Position numbers and translations under genes: made by a program. Of a stretch of DNA of 64,000 bases, positions 11,656 through 22,419 are shown piece after piece. Position 1 is the stretch's first letter. The number at the start of each line of letters is the position of its first letter. Below the pieces are notes generated by a model. That model ran no database searches. It was not told the DNA's origin and was given only the letters and a program-made list of their open reading frames with translations. Source of the DNA: Bos javanicus (taxonomy: Eukaryota; Chordata; Mammalia; Artiodactyla; Bovidae); contig NC_083890.1 in NCBI RefSeq assembly GCF_032452875.1, forward strand, positions 48,246,483 to 48,310,482, in the 5' to 3' direction.

Positions 11656-12149
11656 ATTGATCATTTAAAACCAGAGTCTCTCTTGCCACTCCCCCAACCC
11701 CAATTTAAAAACTCTCAGTCTGTCACAAGTAAGCCAGGCAGAAGAGGGCCAGTCAGAGGTGGGGCTGAAAGCCCCTGGGCCCTGCTGTGGGCGGCTGGTG
11801 TCCTGGGTCCAGAAGGAGGAGACGCAGCAGCAGAGTGGGTGGCAGGGAGGACGTGCCCCCTTGGTAAAGCGGTCTGGAGGACGGGCAGTTTTTAGGTCGC
11901 AGAGTCCAGGCCCCTGCAGGGGGCACAGCTCCCCGTCTCCCAGGGGCTGCTGCTGGCAATCCTCCTCGCACCCCTGACCGCCTCCCCGCCTTGGAATCTA
12001 TCAACACTCCCTCTCCTGACTCCTTCTGGGACCTCTGCTGCTCAGGGCGGCACAGAGCTGAGACCGCACAGAGCGGCCCGGTGTTGGTGGGGGCCACACG
12101 GGGCGGGGGGGCTTGCCTCTCACTTCCGATTTCCCTCTGATCAAAATGT
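11656..12149. other. GC-rich unique sequence, no gene recognised
   Basis: Non-repetitive, with several CpGs near 11820-12110. Open frames lack homology I recognise. Confidence 0.35.
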
Positions 12150-12515
12150 GGCAGACTTCCCTAGTGGTGCCTGATCCCGGAAGATCCCACAGGCCGCACA
12201 GCAACTAAGCCTGTGTGTTGTGACTACTGAGCCTGCGCCATGGAGACCGTGCTCTGCAACAAGAGAAGCCACTGCCGGGAGAATCCCGCCGCCCACAACT
12301 AGAGATACACGGATGCTGAGTGCAGCTACATCAGGAAATCACGACAGGGCAAGGATGCTGCTGCTATCTCTGCCTCCAGGAGGTGACAGTCTTGCTATTA
12401 TCATCCCCCAACACAAAGGGGGAAACCGGGTCCCCTGAAAAGAGGTTTTCCTGTTTTCCTTGCCCCCGCAGCAACTAAGACCCAGCACAACCCCTCAAAA
12501 AAAATGATAAAAAAC
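12150..12515 (+). repeat. CHR/SINE2-type SINE in two pieces around foreign sequence
   Basis: 12150-12305 holds a SINE lacking most of the tRNA-like head (cttccctagtggtgcctgat), and 12467-12510 holds a SINE tail (cagcaactaagacccagcac). About 160 bp between them does not match the SINE and contains a MIR-like segment. Confidence 0.6.
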
Positions 12516-12677
12516 TCCCAAAAATTTGGTTCTAAAAGAGATACCTAGATACCTCATACCCAATTTCAAATCAGCTTCCACCCGCCCCACTCATGATAGA
12601 GTAGAAACTATATCCTACATTCCTAGAGCAAAAGCAAAACCTGCAGTAAAGTTTAACAAAGAGGTTCTCAGCTGAGA

Positions 12678-12796
12678 TGGGCTTCCCTGATAGCTCAGTT
12701 GGTAAAGAATCCGCCTGCAATGCAGGAGACCCCAGTTCGATTCCTGGGTTGGGAAGATCCCCTGGAGAAGGGAGAGGTTACCAACTCCGGTATTCT
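12678..12796 (+). repeat. Bov-tA SINE, 3'-truncated
   Basis: Intact tRNA-Cys(GCA)-like head with B box agttcgattcc, cut at 12796, where a second Bov-tA begins. Confidence 0.82.
12682..12755 (+). pseudogene. tRNA-Cys(GCA)-like SINE head
   Basis: Folds as a tRNA: acceptor stem cttccc/gggaag, anticodon GCA in cctgcaatg, B box agttcgattcc. tRNA finders often call such units in ruminants, but it is the 5' part of a Bov-tA SINE, not a functional tRNA gene. Confidence 0.4.
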
Positions 12797-12960
12797 AGGG
12801 CTTCCCTGGTGGCTCAGCTGGTAAAGAATCCACCTGCGATGTGGAAGACCTACGTTTGATCCCTGGGTTGGAAAGACACCCTGGAGAAGGGAAAGGCTAC
12901 CCACTCCAGCATTCTGGCCTGGCTAGTCCTTGGGGTTGCAAAGAGCCGGACACCTGAGCA
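12797..12960 (+). repeat. Second, tandem Bov-tA SINE
   Basis: agggcttccctggtggctca ... ttggggttgcaaagagccgg, abutting the preceding copy in the same orientation with a shortened body. Confidence 0.82.
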
Positions 12961-13799
12961 ACTTTCAGTTTTTCTCAGCTGAGATACAGAGTTTATCTCA
13001 GTTAATTGAAACGGAGCAGGACCCTATGGTCTTGCCCCCACCCCTCCATGTCCTTTGCTTGCCTTCTGTCTGTGGAAAACTTTCGCCGAAGAGTAAGTTT
13101 AATCAGAGAAATGCGGAATGCAGAAACAAAGGAAAACAGTCAAAGGAGATCAAATAGTAATACTGTAGCCGTAAAGCATCGTCAAGGACCTTCAGTTCTT
13201 TCTCAAGGGCTACGGGTGATACTCAGAACCATAACCTGTGAGCTGTCTTACAGATGCTAAAACCCCAGGTGGAAGCAGTTAGCTACACGATGACCAGAAC
13301 GTACCCGTGACACAAGCTGCCACGATTCTGAGAACTGGCCTCAAAGAAATGGGAACCCGTGGACTCCGGAACCGAAGAGGAACTGTACCTAAAACAACAA
13401 GATGACCCTGGTCGGACCACCGCTGACCAATCTGAAGCTGACTGGCAGGGCCGACCGTCTGTTCCCGCACGTGGCCCCTCCTTCCGTCTGTGAGAGCTCT
13501 TGCCCCACTGGTTGCCAGAGTGGGCGGGAGGAGCTGGCCTTCGGACAGACGTCCGCCTCCCTCTCCCAGGCGCCGGCATCTGAAAACAAACTCTCCTTTC
13601 CACCAACCTGGCCTGTTTATTGGCTTTCTGGGCGTCGAGCAACCGGACCCCAGCACATACACTTTTTCAGTAACATGATCTGTGGCCGTGAAACAAATCA
13701 TCTCGAAGCTGAAAATTGCCACCATTTTATTTGCTCATGATTCTGAAGGTCGGCAAATTGGGCTGAGCTCAGTCGGGCATTTCTTCTACCAACACGTGG
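12961..13799. other. No gene recognised; possible old repeat near 13660-13800
   Basis: Mostly unique. The stretch attttatttgctcatgattc to gctgagctcagtcgggcatt resembles an ancient mammalian LTR-type repeat, but I cannot name it securely. Confidence 0.3.
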
Positions 13800-13811
13800 G
13801 CCTCACACTCT

Positions 13812-13937
13812 GCTGCTGCTAAGTCGCTTCAGTTGTGTCTGACTCTGTGCAACCCCATAGAAGGCAGCGCACCAGGCCCGTCCATCCATGGGATTTTCTA
13901 GGCAAGAGTACTGGAGTGAGTTGCCATTGCCTTCTCT
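13812..13937 (-). repeat. BOV-A monomer with perfect 12-bp target-site duplication
   Basis: tgctgctgctaagtcgcttc ... gttgccattgccttctct, antisense, flanked by identical gcctcacactct at 13800-13811 and 13938-13949. Low divergence suggests a relatively young insertion. Confidence 0.88.
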
Positions 13938-13949
13938 GCCTCACACTCT

Positions 13950-14050
13950 AGAGGTTCTGATTTAACTGGTCTGGGCGAAGGCCCATTATCCAGCAGTTTA
14001 AAAGGCTCCTCCGGTTATTCTTACCTATCGCCAAGCTTTGGCAGAGTGCA
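13950..14050. repeat. Possible MER5-like hAT remnant
   Basis: aggttctgatttaactggtc ... ttaaaaggctcctccgg resembles the interior of MER5-type hAT-Charlie elements. Low confidence. Confidence 0.35.
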
Positions 14051-14160
14051 TAACCCTGAATCACAATTGAGGGAAGGCAGTTCTTCCCAGGTGAGGTAAA
14101 GTTAAAAGGGACCTTGAGATTAGCCAGATTAGCGAAAACATTCACCTTAATTTACTTTGA

Positions 14161-14370
14161 GGGGCTTCTCAGATGGCACTATGGTAAAGGATCTGCCTGC
14201 CAAAGCAGGAGAGGCAGGTTTGATCCCTGAGTCGGGAAGATCCCTTGGAGGAGGAAATGGCAACCCACTCCAGGATTCTTGCCTGGAGATCCCATGGACA
14301 GAGGAGCCTAGTGGGCTACAGTCCATGGGATCGCAAAGAGTCAGACACAACTGGGCACACACATACACAA
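14161..14370 (+). repeat. Bov-tA SINE
   Basis: ggcttctcagatggcactat ... gtcagacacaactgggcaca, full unit. Confidence 0.87.
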
Positions 14371-14880
14371 TTTATTCTGAAGATGTGATGAGGAAAGGAA
14401 GATCTCCCTGGGAGTGTTTGCTCCTGAGTTCCTTTGGCCTGAAAAGACCGAGAGGGTCTACAAAATTCTAAGTCAGCAAAGGTGATTTAGGGGATTTCAC
14501 AGTGCCCCGAGCGTGTGTCCTGACGGCCTGGCACACTGCTGGTCAGGACTAAGCCTGCCTCCGGGAACGGCCTCCTGGGCAAGCAACCCCTCATTAATCT
14601 TAAGACTCAGTAAGCCTGAGAAGCAAGCAGGCACACCTCTCTCTAGGGAGCAGCTGTGGGTTGGTCCATGTCTTCTGGATTCCTTCCAGCTTCTAGGTAG
14701 GCTTTTTTCTTGCAAATCAGGAATGGGTGTGGGACGCAGCAAGCTTCTGCCCCCCACCTGCGGCAGCACATTCATTCACCTGCCAACACAAGCCGCGGCT
14801 CGCAGGACCAGCACTTCACTTCTCTGGTCTAGAGATTCCAGACCATCAGGCCCCCTTCTCACGAGGCCCATATAGAGAAA
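14371..14880. other. No gene or repeat recognised
   Basis: Unique sequence; the 120-codon plus-strand frame at 14513-14875 has no recognisable domain or context. Confidence 0.35.
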
Positions 14881-14881
14881 G

Positions 14882-15000
14882 AGGCTTCCCTGGTGGCCCA
14901 GTGGTTAAGTCTCTGTGCTTCCCCTGCAGGGGCCATGAGTTTGATCTCTGGTTGGGGAAGTAAGATCCCACAGGCCATGAGGTGTGGCCATAGCTAAATA
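14882..15000 (+). repeat. CHR/SINE2-type SINE
   Basis: ggcttccctggtggcccagt ... gtttgatctctggttgggga ... gccatgaggtgtggccatag. Confidence 0.75.
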
Positions 15001-15802
15001 GCATCTTTTATTTGAGGAAGGAACATTTCAATTCAGGAGCATGGGAAAAAAAAATTTTTTATTAAAAACAAGAATATATACCCCAAACACAATTTCCACC
15101 TCTCTCCCTACCTACCCACAAATACTCATGGAAGTTGAATTTCAGAGCAGCCATGCCTGTCTTTTAGAAGATTAGCTTCCTCTCAGCCAAACCAACCAAA
15201 TCTCCAATGTCTATTTCAGTTCTTAGTGACTTCCTTTGTTTTAGAAGGTGTCATGCTCCCATCAGAGGCATTAAATCTTTCTCTTTTTAGGAATTGAAAC
15301 GTCACAGCTAAGAATTACAGCTCAACATTTATCTGCCCTCGTGTGCCTGAGACTTTCAAAACTTTCAAGACAGAAGGACAGCTCACACAGTAGGAAAAAA
15401 ATAGATTCTGAGTGAGTCTGAGCAAGTCATTGTCCCTTCCTGAGACGCTGTGTGCGGGGCCGGCACGCTGTCACAGGGTCTCTTTCAGATCCTTTCTTCC
15501 TCGAGTGTATGAGGGATTCAGAAAACGCCGAGGACCGTCCCCAGTTTGTGACAGGGTTAAACGTGGCCTGTGATCCTGGCTCTCCAGGGTCATTTCTGAA
15601 CGTTAAGCCTGACAATATTCTATTTTCCATTATCTTTTTGAATGAAGCAATAGTAGTCTTATCATTCTGCCTTTTCTGGATATTTCCTTTTATGCTTAAA
15701 AACAGCATCTTTTTAAGATTTAAAATTAGTACTGTTCATTACAAAATTCTAAAATATGAAGAAGTTATGAAACATATCAATCCCTCTACCAAGAGATAAT
15801 TT
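15001..15802. other. No gene or repeat recognised
   Basis: A/T-rich unique sequence. A 115-codon frame at 15452-15799 shows no known domain. Confidence 0.35.
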
Positions 15803-15998
15803 AGGAAATTCCCTGGCGGTCCAGGGGTTGACTTCGCCTTCCAATGCAGGGGGTTTGGGTTCAATGCCTGGCCAGGGAGCTAAGATGGCCCACGTGTCTC
15901 AGGGCCAAGAAACCGAATGTAAACAACAAAAGCAGTATTGTAACAGGTTCAATAACGACCTTAAAAATGGTCCACATCAAGAAAGATCTTTAAAAAAA
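15803..15998 (+). repeat. CHR/SINE2-type SINE, long-tailed subtype
   Basis: attccctggcggtccagggg ... gggttcaatgcctggccagg, with the subtype tail gaccttaaaaatggtccaca also seen at 20262 (plus) and 40832 (minus). Confidence 0.78.
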
Positions 15999-16020
15999 TA
16001 GATAATGTAATGGCCAATAT

Positions 16021-17046
16021 GAGATGGGAATACCAGACCACCTGACCTGCCTCTTGAGAAATCTGTATGCAGGTCAGGAAGCAACAGTTAGAACTGGACA
16101 TGGAACAACAGACTGGTTCCAAATAGGAAAAGGAGTACATCAAGGCTGTATATTGTCACCCTGCTTATTTAACTTCTATGCAGAGAACATCATGAGAAAC
16201 GCTGGGCTGGAAGAAACACAAGCTGGAATCAAGATTGCCAGGAGAAATATCAATAACCTCAGATATGCAGATGACACCACCCTTATGGCAGAAAGTGAAG
16301 AGGAACTAAAAAGCCTCTTGATGAAAGTGAAAGTGGAGAGTAAAAAAGTTGGCTTAAAACTCAACATTCAGAAAACGAAGATCATGGCATCTGGTCCCAC
16401 CACTTCATGGGAAATAGATGGGGAAACAGTGGAAACAGTGTCAGACTTTACTTTTCTGGGCTCCAAAATCACTACAGATGGTGACTGAAGCCATGAAATT
16501 AAAAGACGCTTACTCATTGGAAGGAAAGTTATGTCCAACCTAGATAGCATATTGAAAAGCAGAGACATTACTTTGCCAACAAAGGTCCGTCTAGTCAAGG
16601 CTATGGTTTTTCCAGTGGTCATGTATGGATGTGAGAGTTGGACTGTGAAGAAGGCTGAGCGCCGAAGAATTGATGCTTTTGAACTGTGGTGTCGGAGAAG
16701 ACTCCTGAGAGTCCCTTGGACTGCAAGGAGATCCAACTAGTCCATTCCGAAGGAGATCAGCCCTGGGATTTCTTTGGAGGGAATGATGCTGAAGCTGAAA
16801 CTTCAGTACTTGGGCCACCTCATGCGAAGAATTGACTCATTGGAAAAGACTCTGATGCTGGGAGGGATTGGGGGCAGGAGGAGAAGGGGACGACAGAGGA
16901 TGAGATGGCTGGACGGCATCACTGACTTGATGGACGTGAGTCAGTGAACTCCGGGAGTTGGTGATGGACAGGGAGGCCTGGTGTGCTGCGATTCATGGGG
17001 TCTCGAAGAGTCGGACACGACTAAGCGACTGAACTGAACTGAACTG
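16021..17046 (+). mobile_element. BovB LINE, 5'-truncated, with 12-bp target-site duplication
   Basis: RTE-clade retrotransposon 3' kilobase: part of the RT palm, thumb and 3' end. The frame from 16024 is open to a stop at 16486-16488, resumes to 16740, and has further lesions after. Unlike the copy at 2563, the RT catalytic box is intact YADD (16264-16275). Flanked by aatggccaatat at 16009-16020 and 17047-17058, so both insertion ends are preserved. 5'-truncated, hence not autonomous. Confidence 0.92.
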
Positions 17047-17058
17047 AATGGCCAATAT

Positions 17059-17519
17059 CAGTTTTGGTGAATTTCTCTTTAGAGTTTTTATGTAAAGTCA
17101 TTTTCGCTCCCCGCAAAAGCTACCTAGCAGATAAATAAGAAGCAGTTTTCTCATTCTTGACCCACACCCACGTGGGATAACACCACCCAGGCCTGGTGGC
17201 AAGCTTGTCCCACGGTGCCACCAGTCTGGGTGCTCTCATCACAGCCTGAGATGTGCTCCAACCACCTGACCCCCGAGCCCCTGGGCCAGGGTCCCACAGG
17301 ACTCCAGGTTGGGGTTTTGACTACTTGTTTTCAGTGCTGTTAGACCCCTCGGACCTGGGGAACATGGATTGAAAAAGCAACCCTTCAACTTTGCACCTAA
17401 TGTAACAAAAAGCAAGTAAGGCTTTACTAAATCTACATGCTTTACTGTTTTTGATGCTTTAGAAATCAATCTTGAGTTTTACTCTGCCTCTCTTAAAGGC
17501 CAGAGTTTCCAAAGACAGG
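17059..17519. other. No gene or repeat recognised
   Basis: Unique sequence between the BovB and the next SINE. Confidence 0.4.
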
Positions 17520-17727
17520 GGCTTCCCTGCAGGCTCAGATGGTAAAGCATCTGCCTACAATGCGGGAGACCCAGGTTCAATCCCTGGGTTGGCAAGATGT
17601 CCTGGATAAGGAAATGGCAACCCACTCCAGTAGTCTTGCCTGGAAAATCCCATGGATGGAGGAGCCTCGTGGGCTACAGCCCATGGGATCGCAAAGAGTC
17701 AGACACGACTGAGCAACTGAGCACAAG
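17520..17727 (+). repeat. Bov-tA SINE
   Basis: ggcttccctgcaggctcaga ... gtcagacacgactgagcaac, full unit with anticodon position mutated to aca. Confidence 0.88.
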
Positions 17728-17884
17728 GAAGTGGATAAATTGAAACCAAAGTGATATGGTTTCAACCAAAAATTTTAACATAGAAATTCCAGATGATACA
17801 ACAATTCCACTGTTGAGTATTACCCCCAAAGAATTGAAAGCAGGGGCTCAGAGAGTTATTTGGACACGCTTGTTCCTTTTTTGG

Positions 17885-18091
17885 TGCTTAGTCATTAAGT
17901 CATGTCTGACTCTTTTGAGACCCCGTGGACTGCAGCCAGCCAGGCTCCTCTGTCCATGGGATTCTCCAGGCAAGAATAGTGGAGTGGGTTGCCATTTCCT
18001 TCTCTAAGGGATCTTCTGGACCCAAGGATCAAATCTGCCTCTCCTGCAGTGGCAGGTGAGCTCTTTACCACTGAGCCACCAGGGAAGCCCA
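17885..18091 (-). repeat. Bov-tA SINE, antisense, inside L1
   Basis: gtgcttagtcattaagtcat ... ctttaccactgagccaccag then ggaagcc; full-length tRNA-headed unit. Confidence 0.87.
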
Positions 18092-18428
18092 CTCATGTTT
18101 CCAGCAGCATTATTCTCAAGAGTCAAAAGGTGGAACAACCCATGTGTCCACCGACGGGTGATAAGCAAGATGCGGTCTATCCACATAAAGGAATATAGTA
18201 TTATTTGGGCTTAAAGAGGAACGAAATTCTGACACGTTACAACATAGCTGAACCCTGAAGATATTATACTCCGAGAAATAAGCTGGTCACAGAAGGACAA
18301 ATACTGTATGATTCCACATGTATGAGTTTCCTAGCCTCATCAGATTCATAGGAAGAAAGAAGGGAAGTTGCTAGAAGCTGGGGGAGGGAGGGATGGAGTT
18401 AGTGATTCACGGGGACAGAGGTTCAGTT

Positions 18429-18637
18429 TGTTGTTCAGTCACTAAGACATATCTGACTCTCTGCGACCCCATGGGCTGTAGCCTGCCAGACTCCTCTGTC
18501 CATGGCATTTTCCCAGCAAGAATACTGGAGTGGGTTGCCATTTCCTTCTCCAGGGGAATCTTCCAGACCCAGGGATCGAACCCGGGTCGCCTGCATTGCA
18601 GGCGGATGCTTTACCACTGAGCCACCTGGGAAGCCCC
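18429..18637 (-). repeat. Bov-tA SINE, antisense, inside L1
   Basis: Full unit with an 8-bp target-site duplication gttcagtt at 18421-18428 and 18638-18645. Confidence 0.88.
18563..18636 (-). pseudogene. tRNA-Cys(GCA)-like SINE head
   Basis: On minus: tgcaatgcaggcgacccggg then ttcgatccctgggt, with intact A- and B-box-like blocks. It is part of the Bov-tA SINE and is listed because tRNA predictors may report it. Confidence 0.4.
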
Positions 18638-18790
18638 GTTCAGTTGGGAAGATGGAGAAGCTCTGGAGACGGATGGTGGGGTGGTGGCAGCATCGTGAAG
18701 GGACTTCATGCCGCTGAACCGTACACTTAAAAATGGCGAAGACGGTTATGTTATTTGATGCTTTCTACAATTGAATAAAGAGCCATAGGT

Positions 18791-19571
18791 GAGTCCTGCT
18801 GTCAAAGTCTTGAATGACGTCAGGTATCACACCGCCTCCCCCTCACTAATCTGAGATGCTTGGATTACGCGTACCGAATTCTCTGAATTACGTGTACCGA
18901 ACTCTCTGAAGCCAGGCGCACCTGAGATGTGTTTTGCTCTGGGAGCTGCCCGTTTGCAATCACTTCTTCCAGGAGATTCTCTGAAAGCCCCTGAGGTACA
19001 GACATTTCACTGTATGCCTGTGTCTAAAACCCACTTTGCAAGTCATGGCCATTTGTTCACCTCCATCGCTGTGTGATGTTAGGTGTGTGAAGACTGACCT
19101 GCTGCCCTGGGGCTGAGGCCCAGAGTCCGGGGGCCCCCTCTCATCACAGAAGCGCAGGGAAAAATTCCTGCTCCTTTCACCCTGGGGTCTGTGAGTAACA
19201 TGGCTCTGCCAGCCACAAATGAGGCTTCTTCTGACTTATCCGTGCCGGAAGCTGCTTTATCCCCCTTGCCCCACCCTCGTGTCCTGCCGGTCTTTTCCCA
19301 GACAAGCCAGGGACAGAGATAAAAGTGGGCAGTCCAGGCCAGAGAACAAGGAGGCTGCTGAGCGAGGCGCCAGCTGCAAAGGCCCCAGTGATGCTTCCAG
19401 CTGAGGCCACACCTATCATCGGGGACCACAAAGGCCTTAAACACTGGCTTATGAGTCCCAGGAAGGCCCTGAGAAATGACTGGGCTATTCTCAAAGTCGG
19501 GGAAGCTGAGGCACAGTGAGGATCACGGTGGTGATGGACATCCCGTAAGAAGATGCTTCAGTAAGAACTCG
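18791..19571. other. No gene recognised
   Basis: Unique. A short MIR-like piece (ggggaagctgaggcacagtg) lies near 19500. The 121-codon minus frame at 19444-19079 has no known domain. Confidence 0.35.
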
Positions 19572-19830
19572 GGGGCTTCCCTGGTGGCTCAGTGGTTAAG
19601 AATTCGCCGGCCTTGTGGGAGACACAGGTTTGATCTCAGGTCCAGGGATAGCCCACGTGCCGCGGGGCAACTAAGCCCATGTGCCACATCTACTGAAGCC
19701 TGTGTGCCCTAGGCCTGTGCTCTGCAAAAGAGAAGCCACCGCAATCGGAAGCCCGTGCACCGCAACCAGGGAAAGCTTGGGCACGGCAACAGAGATCCAG
19801 CACAGCCAAAAATAAATAAGTAAAATTATA
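19572..19830 (+). repeat. Long CHR/SINE2-type SINE
   Basis: Nearly complete: head ggcttccctggtggctcagt, middle gggcaactaagcccatgtgc, aagagaagccaccgcaatcg, and tail gatccagcacagccaaaaat. Confidence 0.82.
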
Positions 19831-19923
19831 AAAACAAAGGACTTGAGACTTTCACATTATGTTTAATCCTTCCTCTCTCATCCTCTGTCCTGCTATTTTT
19901 TGGGAATTGATTTCATATTCTCA

Positions 19924-20128
19924 GGGGCTTCCCTGGTGGCTCAGACGACAAAGAATCTGCCTGCCAAGCAGAAGACCCAAGTTCGATTCCAGGGTCAGGA
20001 AGATCTCCTGAAGAAGGAAACGGCAACCCACTCCAGTATTCACGACTGGGAAATCCTATGAATAGAGGAACCTGGCGGGCCACAGTCCATGGGGTTGCAA
20101 AGAGTCGGACACGACTGAGTGGCTAACG
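19924..20128 (+). repeat. Bov-tA SINE
   Basis: ggcttccctggtggctcaga ... gtcggacacgactgagtggc, full unit. Confidence 0.88.
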
Positions 20129-20254
20129 TTTTTTCATAACCTCAATGGAGGGGAAAGGGAATAACAACTTTGTAAAAAATACATAAATAGCAGCCAAAGT
20201 TTGAGGAGAGCCCGGAGAAGCTTGGTTTGCGCGGCTTTTAGGACAGCTTTGGGA

Positions 20255-20425
20255 CTTGCCGGGTTGCCCAGCGCTTAGGGCTTCGTCTTCCAGTGCAGTG
20301 GGTGTGGGTTCAATATTTGGTCAGGTAGCTAAGATTCCCACGTGCCTCATGGCCAAAAATCAGAATAGAAACAGCAGAAGTAATATTGTGACAAATTCAA
20401 TAAAGACTTTTAAAATGGTTACAGT
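20255..20425 (+). repeat. CHR/SINE2-type SINE, long-tailed subtype
   Basis: cttcgtcttccagtgcagtg ... gacttttaaaatggttacag. Confidence 0.72.
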
Positions 20426-20584
20426 GAAAGAAAGAAAAAAAGCAAACCAAAAAACCCCTTAAGAAATAGAATAGCTTTGCTTCCTATACTCTCCCAGGAG
20501 TATCCCCCTCTGAAAGTTTTATTTCTTACAATACCAGTGTCTTTTCAGAAGGCAGGCTCCTCAGGTTATAAGGTGGGGTGTTTC

Positions 20585-20745
20585 TCAGAACTTAACACTC
20601 AGAAAAATCACCTAGAGATCGTATTAAAATGCAGACTCTGATCCAATAGGCCTGGGTGGGGGCTGAGCCTCTGGATTTCTAGTAAACTCTTAACTGCTGC
20701 TGGTGGTCCAGAGACCACACTTTGAATATCAGAGAGCCAGCCGAG
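20585..20745. repeat. MER5A-like hAT-Charlie element
   Basis: ctgatccaataggcctgggt, ggatttctagtaaactctta, and tggtccagagaccacacttt match the MER5A interior and 3' end. Confidence 0.65.
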
Positions 20746-20855
20746 AAAGCCACTCGTGGACACTGCATATTTCGAAAAATCAGACATGGAGCCCATCCAT
20801 TGCTGCCCTCAACACCTTTCTGGGAGCTTAATTATCTGAGCCTTTAATTATTCTG

Positions 20856-21046
20856 GGGCTTCCCTTGTGGCTCAGCTGGTAAAGAATCCGCCTGCAATGC
20901 AGGAGACCGGGGTTTGATCCCTGGGTTGGGAAGATCCCCTGGAGAAGGCAGCGGCTACCCCTTCCAGTATTCTGGCCTGGAGAATTCCAGGACTGTATAG
21001 TCCATGGGATTGCAAAGAGTTGGACATGACTGATTGACCTTCACTT
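20856..21046 (+). repeat. Bov-tA SINE with perfect 13-bp target-site duplication
   Basis: Full unit flanked by tttaattattctg at 20843-20855 and 21047-21059. Confidence 0.9.
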
Positions 21047-21059
21047 TTTAATTATTCTG

Positions 21060-22096
21060 AGTTTAATTCTTCTGTCTCTTTAGAGTCTGATTTGCAAACC
21101 ATGCTCATGTTGGCACAGTACTGGAGGGAGATAATGGTGCTGTGGTTGTTTAAAGCCTACACACACTAGGGAGGTGGTTTTATCTCCGATTGTACTTAGA
21201 GTTAAAAGACATGCTCCTTCGAAGAGTACTACCGGGTAAAACTGTCTGCTAAGCAATGCAATAGACTGAAAAAGGGAATAAAATTAGTAGGAGGTCACTC
21301 GAGTGAAAAGAAACTACCTTTCAAACCAACCATCCATGCATGTCAAGAACATAGTCCACGCACACAGGAAATTTTACTATGTACGTTTATCAGTGTCTGA
21401 CATGACCCTTCACCTCTGCCAAGTTATTCATGTGCCCAGTGGTTGTCAAGGCAACGCTGATAACCAGCAGTGATTTCTCAACGTCCATGGAATGCCCGAG
21501 CCATCGGAGCAGACTCAGTTTGAAGCCTTCCAGTTGGTCACGCTATAAAGTAAGGGACAGCTGAGGCTCTAGGGCACAGTTTCTTAGTAACTAGGGGTAC
21601 TGCTGAGTCTAGGACCTTCCCAGACCTAAAACTTCAGCCCCCAGCCTCCAGGAACAGGAGACAGTCGCCATGGGAGGAACCCTGCCTGGGCTATACTGGC
21701 CCGAAAGCAAGAACAGGGACAAATGTGGGTCTGCTAACACACTACTACTGCCCACCAGCCCCTCTCCCCACCCCCCTGCCCCTCCCTGCACCCCCCGCCT
21801 CTCCCCAACCTGCCCCACCCACTGGCCTTGGCGAGGGGAGGATAGTGGAGATGGAGCTACAGATATTGCGCCCAACACGCTCCACTGCCCCCTCCCCAGC
21901 TTGATGAAGTGGTTGGCTTGGAGGGTTAGGGGGGCATCCTCCCCAGCTCTGACTTCGCCTAGACAGAAAACTTTCACTCTGTCCACAGATGCCTACAGCC
22001 CAATAACATAAAACTTCACTCACCTTTTTCTTTAATATTGAGAGATATTTCAAATGTACTGAAAAGTGCAGATGATTTTGCTAATATGTAGATACT
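21060..22096. other. No gene; pyrimidine-rich tract at 21750-21840
   Basis: Unique. 21750-21840 is strongly C-rich (cccctctccccacccccctg); the overlapping Pro-rich or Gly-rich frames are products of this bias, not genes. Confidence 0.4.
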
Positions 22097-22107
22097 AGCT
22101 TTATCAA

Positions 22108-22374
22108 GTCTTGCCTGGAGAATCCTATGGACGCAGGAGCCTGGTAGGCTGCAGTCGGTGGGCTCTTTAAGAGTCGGACACGACTGAGCGACTTCACTTT
22201 CACTTTTCACTTTCATGCATTGGAGAACGAAATGGCAACCCACTCCAGTGTTCCTGCCTGGAGAATCCCAGGGATGGGGGAGCCTGGTGGGCTGCCGTCT
22301 GTGGGGTCGCACAGAGTCAGACACGACTGAAGCGACTTAGCAGCAGTAGTAGCAGCAGCAGCAGCAGCAGCAGC
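22108..22374 (+). repeat. BOV-A2 dimer SINE with AGC-repeat tail
   Basis: Two BOV-A units joined by cttttcactttcatgcattg, ending in an AGC microsatellite. Flanked by agctttatcaa at 22097-22107 and 22375-22385. Confidence 0.9.
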
Positions 22375-22419
22375 AGCTTTATCAAATATTGACATGAAAT
22401 GTTTTCAAAAGAAACCAAT

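Larger units (their letters stand above)
17760..18790 (+). repeat. L1 3' end, split by two antisense Bov-tA SINEs
   Basis: Segments 17760-17880, 18092-18428 and 18638-18790 form one old L1 3' end (ggtggaacaacccatgtgtc, gtcacagaaggacaaatact, gattcacggggacagaggtt, accgtacacttaaaaatggc). Confidence 0.82.

Noticed and set aside
13660..13800. Ancient LTR of MaLR type
   Set aside because: Only a short resemblance; I could not match enough positions to name a family, so it is left as unassigned.
22347..22378. Coding CAG/polyglutamine-type repeat
   Set aside because: It is the AGC microsatellite tail of the BOV-A2 SINE at 22108.
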